The notes under the pieces are model-generated. The model saw only the letters and a list, made by a program, of their open reading frames with translations. It ran no database searches and had not been told where the DNA came from. The translations under genes were made by a program, and so were the position numbers. This document shows, in pieces, positions 1 to 12,000 of a stretch of DNA of 64,000 nt. The stretch comes from Triadica sebifera. Its lineage: Eukaryota > Streptophyta > Magnoliopsida > Malpighiales > Euphorbiaceae. The stretch lies in NCBI GenBank assembly GCA_023653625.1, contig CM042893.1, positions 24,551,400 to 24,615,399 on the forward strand, read 5' to 3'. How positions within the stretch are numbered: the stretch's first letter is position 1; each line of letters begins with the position of its first letter.

Positions 1-808
1 ATCTAATACAATACAATTAAAATTAATTATACAATTTATATAATAAGGTTGGAATAGTGGATACTTAAATGGTTAAATCCATAGCATGCCCTATACCTAA
101 ATTCATTACTGATTATAAAACTAATATTTATATCCATTCCGAATTCATCTATCACTGCTCAAACTTATAATTGAATGCTTCGGTTAAAAAAAAAAATTTG
201 GTCATCTTTAAGTTTTTTTTTTTTTTAACTTTGGCGTCACACTGTGTAAAGGCGCACGTAAACAGTGCGAGTTATTGTCTAAATCACTGTCTAAATAAGA
301 TTAATAATCCAATGAGAGATCGGTACATGTTGAAATATTAATAAAAAATTTCAATTATCATTAAAAAAACCCCCAAAATTTAGGGCTTTTAACAGGGTAA
401 GTGAAGTAGGTTAGAGAGGGAAAGAGAGGGAAGGAAAAAAAAAAAAAAAAGGTAGCCATTTAATTGTTTGATGAGATGTCTTAAAGATCCGTGATTCAAG
501 TGTTGATTCTCAGGTGAAGGATTATGAACTTCAAATGTTTGATGAAATGCCTCGATGATACTTTTCTAGTTTTTTCCCTTTCTAGAGATAATAATAATAA
601 TAATCCGAATATTTTAAAAGCAGAGGATGATTCGTTTTGGCCAAAAATTAACTTAGAAGTTGTAAAAAAAAAAAAAAAAACCAATTCCTATACACTTTTG
701 AGAAAAAATGGCTGGTGGGCTAACCCAAATATGCAAATAGAATAGAACTTCAATAATATGATATGTTTGAGCCTACGTTTTGAATTGCTATTGTATACAA
801 AAAAAAAA

Positions 809-837
<29 letters not shown>

Positions 838-839
<2 letters not shown>

Positions 840-1045
840 GAAAACAGTTTTAAATTTTTTTTTAATTTAATTAACTGATTTTTTTAATTTTTTATAAATT
901 ATTTTTTTAAAATTATTTCTGAAAAAAATATTTATTTATTTATTTCTTCAAAAGTAGTTTTTTAAATTTTAAAAAATAAAAATAATTTTTTTCTAAAAAA
1001 CACTTTTTCAAAACTGGTTCTAAAAAAATTGTTTGATTGTGTGTA
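838..1045. repeat. MITE-like dispersed repeat, copy 1
   Basis: An AT-rich block built of alternating T-runs and A-runs with the recurrent phrases 'aattaactgattttttt' and 'ttttttataaatta'. The same architecture recurs at about 14297, 19018, 24547, 27305, 45290 and 47395. Better-preserved copies end in ggtgtttgg or its complement. This copy's ends are eroded, so its limits are approximate. Confidence 0.4.
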
Positions 1046-1225
1046 TATTGATCATCCATCAGCACTGTAAACCCAAATAGAAATCCATGGATAGGGCGAA
1101 GAAACCACAATATGGGATGAGATAATGTGTGAATTTGGATGGTGAAGTCAATATTTAAGATAAATAAAATGGTTCCTTGATTTCTAGCTCACCTCTCCTT
1201 TTCTTCTGAATTTTCATATTCCACC

Positions 1226-1643
1226 TGTAACGACTGGGCTACTAGAATCAGGGTCTCGGCCCGTTGCCACAGTAGGTTCATCCGCCGTCTCAATGAGACC
1301 AACGAGCTGTCGGGGTCCATGGCCCAATACTTCAAACCCATCACTGGAATCGCACTTAAGGTATTTGTCACAGTAGGTTGTTGGAGGCAAGAGTCGAACT
1401 CTTGACCTCCCTTTAGCCTCAGTAAGAGACTACCAATAGTACTACCTTACTGAGGCTAAAAGCATGTTAAGAGTTCGACTCTTGCCTCCAACAACCTACT
1501 GTGTCAAACACCTTAAGTGCGATTCTAGTGATGGGTTAGAAGTATTGGGCCATGGACCCCGGCCCGTTGGTCTCAGTAAAACGGCGAGTGAAACTACTGT
1601 GGCAACGGGCCGAGACCCTGATTCCAGTAGCCCAGCCGTTACA
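1226..1643. repeat. Large inverted repeat (about 200 bp arms, 19 bp spacer)
   Basis: The left arm (1226-1426) and right arm (1446-1643) are reverse complements at roughly nine bases in ten, judged by eye. The spacer is 19 bases. Each arm carries a tRNA B-box-like core (gagttcgactcttgcctcc) followed by a GC-richer tract unlike the surrounding AT-rich DNA. This fits two head-to-head copies of a tRNA-derived (SINE-type) or LTR-derived repeat, or one foldback element. A transcript through it would form a long hairpin. I found no coding content. Target-site duplications were not evident. Confidence 0.85.
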
Positions 1644-2970
1644 CCACCCACTTCATTTTTCTCTGAAAAATTAAAAAAAAAAAACCACTTTGCCAGTTCT
1701 TTTTTTTTTTTTAAAAAAATTGTCCAATAAATTTGGTATATAATGATTTTGAATTAGAAATAAATTGGAAAGGGATGAGGTTCCTATCCCATATTCAAAA
1801 ATTCCAGGTTCATAATTACTCAAGTCATACTCTTGATACAGTTCCAACCTGTCCCAAAATACAAAGTTGATTTCTTATCCTACGTATGTATCCTGGCCTG
1901 CAACAGTTAACACCTGTTCAGAAGCTTAACTGCAGCAATACAAAATTAATCACTAATTGTCCTTTAATTTATAATTATATGATCAAATTGTGTAGCATTC
2001 ACATGAGCAAAATCATCAAAGTATTCATAAGTACTCCACTAAATACTTACATAAACAAGTAACGTCATGGCAAGCCAGATAATTAATTCAATTGATTATA
2101 TTATTCTTTACTTTTTAATTTTTAAAATTAAGCAACCAAATTCATTCTTACTAATAAATTTCTTGATTTTGACAGAATAGCTTATCCCAAATATAAAATA
2201 TTACTATAAAAAAAAAATCAAAGTCAATGACTTTTTTATATTTTGTAATAAAACTGAAAATTCATTGTAAATAAAATAATTTGATTGTATCTCATAATTC
2301 TCATTCCTTATTTTAAGGTTATATGCTCAACTAGCCCTTCACTTTCTGTTTCACACTAAAGAAATGAATAATACAAAAATTAACGCGGCTTGACCATTTC
2401 TAATTATCTAGTGCAGCTAAAGTAACACCATTTGGGGTCATCAATATACGACAGACAAACCAGCACTCAGTATTGTGCATCCCACCTACTGCAAGTCAAC
2501 CAATGACTTTGCGTGAGCCTTTTGTTTCTCTAGAATGTTGCCGCAACAACTTAACTAAGCTGTCATTATCCAACATCAAGCAAACAACTGTCATAACTCA
2601 TAAAATTTCATCTTTATCCAATCCCAGAAAAAAAATATTATATCAAAAGTTTCTTTCTTTAATCTTTACAGTGAAAACAATGGCTGATTTGTGTGCTTTT
2701 TCCTCCAAAACGTGTTAAGTTAGTGACAGTGAGCTAAGCTTTAGGCCTTAAAAAAGTCTTTGAGCCTAAACTAATTTGTTTTGGCTCTTCTAGTCGTCCC
2801 TAAAACCGTGTTCCTTACTCTGTTTTCTCTCCATCTGTGAAAGTAGTACACTGGTATTTTTCTGTTATAGAATTTCGAGCCAGCCAAGAAAGCAAGACAA
2901 ACCCTGACAATCGCAAGTAAAAACTACAGACAATCTCTATCAATAAATTCGTTTTATAGTTTTTCCCATT

Positions 2971-5900
2971 ATGAGAACTATCTCTCATTTCGCCATTCTC
3001 CTTCTTTTTCTGCTTTCCCGTACCAGCTTCACAGGTTAGTAAAGCTTCTGTTTTTTTTTTCCTTCTTTTTTGTTTGGTTGGTTTTGAATCTTTATCTGTC
3101 TGTTTTATGATTTTAAAGTTTTTTTTTTTAAGTTTCAGAATTTGTTAAATGGCAATTTGTTGAGTTTTTTTTTTCTTTTTTTTTTTTTTGTGATTGATTA
3201 GAGTAGCGTATGATGAATATGGGAAAGTTGGTTTCTTGAATTTGATAAATGAACTCTTTTGGCTGTTTAGATAAATGGGTTTTCTTTGAAAGCTTCTGCT
3301 TTTGTTTTTTTACGTTTAATGCTTCACAGAATAGATTGTGGATGATGCTAAACTTTTGTGAGATGAGACTTTGTTTTTGGTTTATGGCTATCAGGCATGA
3401 TGTACTATGAGGAAAGGACAATTTAAAGACTGAAAATTAATTGAGCTTATTTTGTTTCCTTTCATGAGAAATTATAACATATTTAAGTTCTATTTAATTT
3501 ATATTTTACGATTTGCCTGCTTTACAACTGGTTAAAAACCTTAAGATACATAATTGATTAATTAGTTTGCAAAATAAGTACGTAGCTCTTATTGGAGGGT
3601 TTGTCAATGCTTTTCTCTTTGTGAATCTTTATCTTAATCTGTTTTTAGAAGATAATAAGAAAGGAAAAATATTAATTGATGGCTGCAATTTCATTTGATG
3701 TTAAACTATTTGCCATTTGCATGTCTTGCAACATGAATAGATTGAAATTGAAAGGTAAGTGCGAACATTATGTTATTTACACACAGGTCTTCCCCTGCTC
3801 TAGGTGCTAGTAATAATCACTTGAATCAACTTCTTCATCGTTTATAGTTAATAAATTAGTACGCCAAGTTGTGGTGCAATCTGAATATTAAATAAACATG
3901 TGATTATCTTTTCTATCCTACCTCTTGTGATAGCTGTGAAGTTTGATTTTGAGCCGCTGGTCATTTTTTAAGAAGCAGAGACATCTGTCGCTATATGATT
4001 TTCAATTTCTCATCATTCATTTTTTTAATGTTATTCTAATACCATTGCTGGTTATTTGTTTGCAAAGAGGCCTATGATGCTCTTGATCCAACCGGGAACA
4101 TCACAATCAAATGGGATATTATTAACTGGACACCTGATGGCTACGTTGTAAGTATTAGTCAATTTATATTTTTTCTTCATGATGATAATTTACCTTTTGC
4201 TTAAGGCCGAAGGACCAACAACAGACGTTTTTGACACTTTCATCACACATACACTTGATGTGAACTTTTAGAAGTTCATTGTGTGGCATTACTTCTTAAG
4301 TCATCAGTCAGCATATATTCTTATCTCATCAAAATTTAAGGAAACTAAATTGGCATTTTAATTCACTTAAGCACAATTATTTGGTGTTTGTCATTCATTT
4401 AGTTCAATGCGGTCAAAATCATTTTAACATTTCTGGGGAATGATAGGCTGTTGTTACAATGTACAACTACCAACAATATCGTCACATTGAAGCACCAGGA
4501 TGGACATTAGGATGGACATGGGCAAAGAAGGAGATAATATGGAGCATGGTGGGGGCCCAAGCAACAGATCAGGGAGACTGTTCTAGATTCAAGGGAAACA
4601 TTCCACATTGCTGCAAGAGAAATCCAACAATAGTGGATTTATTGCCTGGAACCCCTTACAACCAGCAAATTGCAAATTGCTGCAAAGGGGGTGTAATCAG
4701 CTCATGGGGACAAGACCCATCCAAAGCTGTTAGTGCTTTCCAGATTAGTGTAGGTGCAGCTGGAACCAGCAACAAAACAGTCAGGTTGCCTAAAAACTTC
4801 ACGCTGAACGCACCAGGACCTGGTTACACATGCAGTCCAGCCAAAATTGTTAAACCTAGTAAATTTTTTACTGCTGATAAAAGGAGAGTCACACAAGCTT
4901 TGAGTAAGTGAATCAATTAAAAGTTAAATATGTATTTTCTTTTTCAAATGATGCAAATCTAATTTCACAGATGAATTTTCTTATATATATTTTTTTGAAT
5001 TCCAGACAACTAGCATTTCTAATTTGCTGACATTTAGATAAACATATTGCAGAAAGTTGTTTGATGATATATCATTTCGCAAGTATTATCAACAATTTCT
5101 AACTTTCCTAATTGCTTAGTTCAAAAACCAGTTTTTGTGAAGATTTATGAGTGTTCTTTGATATTTTATTGCAGTGACTTGGAATATTACATGCACATAT
5201 TCACAATTTCTGGCTCAAAAGACTCCTACTTGCTGTGTTTCACTCTCATCTTTCTATAACGATACGATTGTTCCTTGTCCAACTTGTGCTTGTGGCTGCC
5301 AAAGCAACAATACTCTATCTGGGGGCTGCATAGAGTAAGTTCTTTTGATGGAAACGATGTTTTTCTTTTAGGATTAGGAACTTTAGGTTCCTTGGAGATA
5401 CTGTTCATGTGTTTACTTCCCAATATTCACTTATATATTATCATCAATATAACTCATAATTGTTAATTGGTTTGCACTTTGCAGTCCAAATGCACCACAT
5501 TTAGCTTCAGTTGTTTCCAGCTCAGGGAAAAATAGCCTTGAGCCTCTCATCCAATGCACACGTCATATGTGTCCAATCAGAATTCACTGGCATGTTAAGC
5601 TCAATTACAGAGAGTACTGGCGGGTGAAGGTCACAATTACAAATTTTAATTACAATATGAACTATTCACAGTGGAACCTAGTTATTCAACATCCCAACTT
5701 TGACAATTTGACCCAGATTTTCAGCTTTAATTACAAGTCATTGAGTCCTTATCCAGCCATAAGTAAGTTAAAACTTCCCATGTGGTTGCTTTTGTTTGCT
5801 TTTCTGTTATCGGTATCATATGCCATCAATTGGGTAGGGAATATAGTTTCTTTTTCCCATTTTTTTTCACAATCAGAACGTGGAGAAAGGGCAATAATGA

Positions 5901-6522
5901 GTTAATGACTAAATTTATTTTTGTTTCTTTTTGTGCATTGCATTTCCTTCAGCTGGAATGGGACTGATAGTATGCATTGAACACAAATAATTTGATTGGT
6001 GAATGTGCATCAAGTTGGTTAAGTATTGAATCTTATGACTTCTAATATGTTGTGCAATGATCTGCTGGTTTAAATTGCTGCTTATTATTTTTGGCTGTCG
6101 AGTATGTTGTAATGCGAGTTCAGATTGCACATCATCATTTATTTATGAAAGTATGGCTTCTTTTTAATGGATATTGGAATTTTTCTCTTTAAAAGATACA
6201 GTTCTCATTATATGGTACTTCAATAACAGATGATACAGCCTTGTTCTGGGGAATTCAATACTACAATGATTTGCTCATGCAAGCTGGCCCTTCCGGTAAT
6301 GTTCAGTCAGAGATACTTTTCCAGAAGGATCAAGCAACTTTTACCTTTGAGAAGGGTTGGGCTTTCCCTCGAAGGGTTTATTTCAATGGCGATAATTGTG
6401 TCATGCCACCTCCAGATGCCTATCCGTGGTTGCCAAATGTCGGTCTCCAGCAGCTCAGCTCACCACTTATGCTAATACTGAGCTTGTCCTCTGCACTGGC
6501 TTTCTTACACAGATTTGTGTAA
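2971..6522 (+). CDS. COBRA-like GPI-anchored cell-wall protein (six exons)
   Basis: Exons: 2971-3034, 4068-4147, 4447-4903, 5175-5334, 5485-5762, 6230-6522, giving 443 residues, close to the roughly 450 usual for COBRA. All introns are GT-AG and all junctions keep frame. The order is a hydrophobic signal peptide (about 1-21), the mature start EAYDALDP, the N-terminal COBRA region with GWTLGWTWAKKE, a cysteine-rich centre with the family hallmark CCVS (220-223) and PCPTCACGC, then EKGWAFPRR and FNGDNCVMPPPD. A hydrophobic C-terminal tail (about 420-443) fits a GPI-attachment signal. In the family, these proteins sit on the outer plasma membrane or wall and orient cellulose deposition. It most resembles the COBRA/COBL1/COBL2/COBL4 type without the long N-terminal extension; I cannot assign one orthologue. 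A decayed relative lies tail to tail at 7281-9004. Confidence 0.96.
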
Positions 6523-7280
6523 GGTCACTCAGGTTCACTTAAAGACGCCGTAAAATTCAAAATTTTGGTAGAATCTTCTTGATCCCAGTACTAATGACTG
6601 AAGCTGATTTCAAAAGTTATATTATGTCAGTCGGTGCAATGCCATCTAGCAATTCAAGGGTTTCAATGTGCAGTTTTTGTTTAATGCATTATGGGGATTT
6701 GGTCTTGCTACCATTTTCTGCTGTAGCTATCCAATTGATATTCGTTTACTTTCTCGTCTTCCTTGTAGAGCTTTCTTGATACAATTACAATGTAAATAAG
6801 TGCAATAAACTAAACCTTTTACAGAGAAATAGATCTAATTTTGCTGGATGTTTTATAATTTTCTTCATTTTGTTCTTTTCCCTTTTGAACTCATTTATGA
6901 TTTGATATAATGCTTGATGAAAATATCATACAAGGTAAGTCCTGCATTGGGACTAGAATAAAGTCCTTTGGCAAGGTAGAAGTGAGAAATTGTTCTTCAT
7001 GGTATCCCCAATTCTTCATGTTCTTTTGGAAAACAGGAGCAAAACGAAGCAATAGAAACAGAGGTTTGAACAATATATCAAACAATAAGTAATAGAGATG
7101 AGCACCAAATACACAAGGATGTTAATATAGAGCCCAAGTAATAGGTTTATTATTCATTAGTTTATGTATTGTTATAGGTTACATGAAAGCAATTTGGTTT
7201 TCTTCTTGCTTGTTCCCCATTTGTTTCAAAGGATTCCCCTGGCTTGAAATCTAACGTGACCCTCAGTTTTACTACAGATA
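6523..7280. other. Spacer between two convergent COBRA-like copies
   Basis: This 758-base interval contains the 3' untranslated regions and terminators of both converging copies. No gene was recognised; the small open frames on both strands have no family features. Read-through from either side would give transcripts antisense to the other copy. Confidence 0.6.
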
Positions 7281-9004
7281 TTACCAAAGAAAAAACAGTA
7301 AAAGCAAAGTAGAAATAAACGTTGAAAAGGAAAGCAGAGATTCATGGGAAGAATTTGGCAGAGAAGGGTATGCATCTGGCGGGGATAGCATGCACGCCAT
7401 TGAAGTAGACTTTTCTTGGAAATGCCCATCCCTGCTTATAGGTGAAGGCGTTCTGATCCTTCTGCAGAATCACTTCTGACTGAACATTTCCTGAAGGCCC
7501 TGTTTCCACTAGGACATCGTTATAACATTTAATGCCGGAGAGTAACCCTGTAGCATCTGCTTAAAACAAAACCAAACGTTACACTAAAAATCTTAATTGA
7601 CTGAATGTCATCAAGAGAGAACAATATTTCCTGACACTCATTTGTGGACTTATAAGGAATGAGAGAGTGATAACTGAAGCTAAAAACTTGTGTTACATTG
7701 TTGAGATTCTGATGCTGGATGACGAGAGACCCAAGGGAATAGTTCATCCTGTAGCTGATATTTACTACTGCAATCTTCACACGCCAGTACTCCTTGTAAT
7801 TAATCTTGAAATGCCAATGAACTCAAATCGGGCACATATGGTGTGTGCATTGCAGAAGAGGAGTCGTGTCATTCGTTATATTAAATCCACCAACTGAGAG
7901 AATTTTGGAATCACCACTGCATCAACATCGATTCGCTTATACTATTTAGAAATCCTCAAAGAAATGACTATTTAGTTGCATTAGCAAAATTCAATTCAAG
8001 ATTATGGAAACAATAACTTGCTTGGCACAAATGTTATTGTTTTGGCAACCACAGGCACAAGTAGGGCAGGGAATGATTTCCGGATTGTAGAAAGATGGGA
8101 AGGAGACAACAATTTGGGTTTTCCTAGTCATGAACTGTGAATATATGCAGTTCACATTCCAAGTCACTGCAGATAAATGAGTTAGTTGTATCACAGTCAG
8201 CATCTCTAGGGTTGTGAGATCACGAGTTTCAATCCCACAAACGACAAGTATAGAAGGAAATGAAGATGGACTGAGGCATAACAACTTAATGCCTGAGTTG
8301 TTCGCCAACCGTCAGGAGTGAGAAACTGGGATGCAGGCACAAGTTTAGCGGGGCCACAGGTGTATCCAGGTCCAGGACCGAGCAGTGTGAAGTTCTTGGG
8401 AAGTTTGACAGTTTTGTTTGAAGTACCAGATAAACCAACAGTAATCTGAAACTGGGAAATAGAAGCTGAGAGATCATCTTGATTCCAGGCTGACACCACT
8501 CCACTTTTGCAGCGATTGGCGAAACGTTGGTTGAAACCGGCTGTAGGCATCAAGTCTACAACTTCTGGATTTCTCTTGCAGGAATGAAGAATATTGACTT
8601 TGAACTTGGAACAGTCACGTTGTTCAGTAGCTTAAGCACCGTGCATTGACCACATTACTTCTTTCTTCTTCCATGCCCAGCCTATTTTCCATCCAGGTAT
8701 GATTATGTGCCGGAATGTCTGGAAATTTGTCGAAGTCACTGTAGCCTGCATAATATTTCTGGCATATTTTAATTTTCATTAGACATGAATTCAGTTCTTG
8801 CATCAGCGGTCCAAGACATGATATCCCATTTGATAGTTACATTAGCAGTTGGATCCAAAGGATCATAAGCAGCTTCAATAACGAGACAAAAGCAAGAAGT
8901 TCAATAAAGACAACTGAATCAAAAAAAAAACACAAAATAAGTATAACTTCACCTGCACAAGAAAATATAACCAGAAAGAAGAAAACTGAGGTGATGAATC
9001 TCAT
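7281..9004 (-). pseudogene. COBRA-like pseudogene
   Basis: Six exon equivalents run down the minus strand: 9004-8953, 8872-8802, 8745-8286, 8166-8018, 7916-7650 and 7556-7281. The signal peptide, AYDPLDP start, GPGPGYTCGPAK and a hydrophobic tail are still readable. Several faults disable it. CAA of the GAQATEQ motif has become TAA (8634-8632). The arginine codon after HMCPI has become TGA (7825-7823). A small deletion near 7388-7396 removes part of the GDNC motif and shifts the frame. The CCVS hallmark reads VVS. Exon 2 has lost three codons (GYV) with its normal donor, leaving only a GC donor, and the exon 3, 4 and 5 donors are weak (gttgtt, gttatt, gtccac). The drift suggests an older duplicate that decayed gradually. 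It could still be transcribed. Confidence 0.92.
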
Positions 9005-12000
9005 GGATGACAATCCTCTAATATCTTTATTGTAATGTTCAATTGCAAATTTGCCCTATTGGGTTCAAGGATTTGCAAAGATTAACCCACTTTTAGTACA
9101 TGTTATAAGAACAGCAAGTTAATATGGTGGCTAATTGGCTTTCTTAACGAATTTGTTTAAATAGTGAGAAGTGGCGGGACAAATTCGTGAGCACAACATC
9201 TCAAAGGTCCTTATTCTTGGTGAATGTGACAGATAATTGAAAAGCAATTTCCAGAAATTTTAAATTGAAAAAATGATGCCATATCTTATTGTTAGATATT
9301 TAAATTTGAAGAAATGAAATAATATATATAGATTTTACTTCGAGGAGTTGATTAATCATCAGGTTGATATCAGCCTATGTGTTGACACCAAGAGGGTTTC
9401 CTAAGCGTCATAACAAGAAGGCTATGAGAAGGATTGATTTTAATGGCAATGATTTGAGGAAATACCAAATCCCCATCTGACATACTTAGAGAAGGATAAA
9501 CACCTTATTCTAAATATGTGTGTGCCCTAATTTTTGATACAATGCCCCTAGATATGAGTGGGATATTGACAAAATTTACATATTTGATCACCTAAAGTAT
9601 GTTTTAATAATTCTTTATACTTTCATATTTTACTCTCTTTTGCTTTTACATTTTCTCTAATTAAAATCCTTTTGAAGTTTCTACAGGATTTTGCCCTTTT
9701 TTTCTTATTTTTTTAAGGGAATAGCAAGTCTTTTGGGCACTGATAATCCTAAGTTTTTGTTTCTTTCCTTTGCTTTTTTAATTTTTCCTCTTTCATTTCT
9801 CCTTTGTTACTCCTAGATGTGCTTTAATGTTCATTGCCACTCTTTTTCATTGGATTTTATTTCATTTAGGTGGATTTCAAAGAGTTCTGTTGCTGTTAGA
9901 CTTGGCAATTTTTTTCAAATGTCTAATAGCTTATAACTTGCTCAAGGCCTCTTATAGAGTTCACATAGGCATATTGGTCTCTTGTTTTCTCTAGATCCCC
10001 AGGAGGTTATTGAGATGTTTTCAAGAGTCTCTTGGTGGATTCAAGACATCTTATCTTGGGTGAGTATCAAACTTGGTGGAGAAAGTTTTCAAACAAATGG
10101 AAGTCCGTTGGCTCAGAATATCTCTTTGGTGCCTGTTTTTCTTGAGCCGGTAGCGGGGTTGGGTGGTTGGATAGCCATTGTGGCTGGCATAAGGATTTTA
10201 TATTTAAGTTGAAGTTGTTGTTTTGGGCTGGACTTCCTTGTATGTTTATCTCTATTTGCCCTTTTCAGTGGCCTTTGTTGTTTTTGACTGGGTTGGAGTT
10301 AAATGAAATTTCAATAGGAAAAGAAAAAAAATGACAACTTATAGATTTTTGTGATAATTTCGTTCTATTTTTTAAATTGGTTAGTTCAAAAAAACTAAAC
10401 AAATTGGAGATTTCAAACAATTCAATCAAGTTTACTTTGTATAAGATTTCCAAAAATATTTAATGGATGTTACAAAAATCAATTAAATAATTGATATAAC
10501 TCATCAGAGTAATTGCATAATCATGAATGATGGAGGAATGCATTGATTTGTATAGTATTTTTTTTTTAATTAGGAAACTTGCTTATCTCTTTTGAATTTT
10601 GATATCCTTACATACATTGCAATATATCTCAACAAAGTCAGAGGCGTAAACTTTGTAAAAGTATATCAATCTAGTATGTATTCCAAAAAAAATTATGGCC
10701 TCTCAAAAAAAATTATAATTAAATCCTTTTTTTTTATTGAAACATTGAAAAACTTATTTTTCATTTAATAAGTATGAAATTCAATAAATAATTAAAATTT
10801 TATTTTTACATGATAAATTTTAATTAGTAGTTATTATTTAATATCTTAAAAATTAGTTATTATGATCTTAACGACAATTAGTCTTGCTCCTTTATAATTT
10901 TTGAGGATAAAAGGTGAGAGAGAAAAAAATTATTGGTTTTCTCTCTTGTTCCTAGTTCTTTTCTCTCTCATGGATTTCTTGTATTATACATGAAAATAAA
11001 AGACTAAAGGTACAATTATTGTTTCTATGATAAAAAAAATAAAAAATAAAAATAAATAAAAAAGTGTTCAAATAAGCCTTCAAGGTCTAATTTAAAGTCG
11101 TTTAACCTCTCGCCATGTTAGAGAACTATTAGCCCCAAAGAATTGTTAACTCTAGATGTTCCTTTTCTCTCTCTGTCTCTCCTCTCCTTTTTTTTTCCCA
11201 GCAAACCACCATAAACTCATCTTCTTCATCTTCTTCTTCTTATTATTATTATTAGGGTTTGTTAGGAAGAAGAAAGGAGAGGAAGAGAGGAAGAACAACT
11301 TGAGGTAACGGTTTTTAGGGGCTAAATTAATGTCATGAGGGGTTAAGTGACACTTGACTTTAGGGATTTAATTAGATAATTTTCTTTTTTACTACGAGAA
11401 TAAAGTTGCTTTTTGTTTCCGGTATTCGAATTAGTTCAACTAATTCAGAGCTTATCCAATAAAACTCCGAATGACAACAAATACTATTTCAAAAATATTT
11501 AAAATATTTTTATATTGAGAATTCGAATTCGAGACATTTAGTTAAATTAGAAAAGTTTTATATCAGCTCATTCACACTCTTTTTTATGTTAGGAAGTGAT
11601 TTCTACCTTTAGCCTTAAATAAAATCCCAAAATAAATTTTTCATTCCCAAATGAAAAATTCATTTTAAACCTCCAGCTTTATAGAAAGTATTGAAAGAAA
11701 AGTGACAAAAATTTATTTTTGAGAAATTATATTTATTTACCTTTGAATGCATAAATTTCATCATTAGGATGAGATTAACGTAGATTACTCTTTTCTGTAA
11801 ATCTTGATTGGTTCAATTTTATTGGATGTTCAGTATTGACCAACCTAAGGTGTTGGATTTGTAAGAAAAAATTATTTAAAGTTTAAATTAAAATAAGGAC
11901 AATAGATAAGGATTTTTTTTGCATAATTTCCCTAAGAATTTAATATTATTAATTTTTTTTTTGTCTAAATTCTACAGCCTGCAAGACTATTATTACCTTT

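Larger units (their letters stand above)
1..2970. other. Intergenic region left of the COBRA-like gene
   Basis: No convincing gene was seen. The stretch holds poly-A/T runs, a TAA microsatellite (about 811-837), one MITE-like repeat (about 838-1045) and a large inverted repeat (1226-1643), the last two listed separately. Short open frames here are low-complexity or lie within the inverted repeat. The last few hundred bases should contain the promoter and 5' leader of the COBRA-like gene that starts at 2971, but I cannot place a TATA box or start site with confidence. Confidence 0.6.

Noticed and set aside
1189..1730. Two open frames of 60 and 88 residues around the inverted repeat
   Set aside because: They are the same repeat read from either arm; similar peptides on both strands reflect the palindrome, not genes.
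5567..5967. Open frames that look like small separate proteins
   Set aside because: The first is exon 5 of the COBRA-like gene running into intron 5; the second is an out-of-frame shadow.
8206..8553. 115-residue frame as a short COBRA-like protein
   Set aside because: It is the part of pseudogene exon 3 after the TAA at 8634-8632, continuing into the intron; it lacks signal peptide and anchor.
9982..10212. 76-residue frame with hydrophobic C-terminus
   Set aside because: No family motif, no splice partners, and it lies in a probable retroelement tail.
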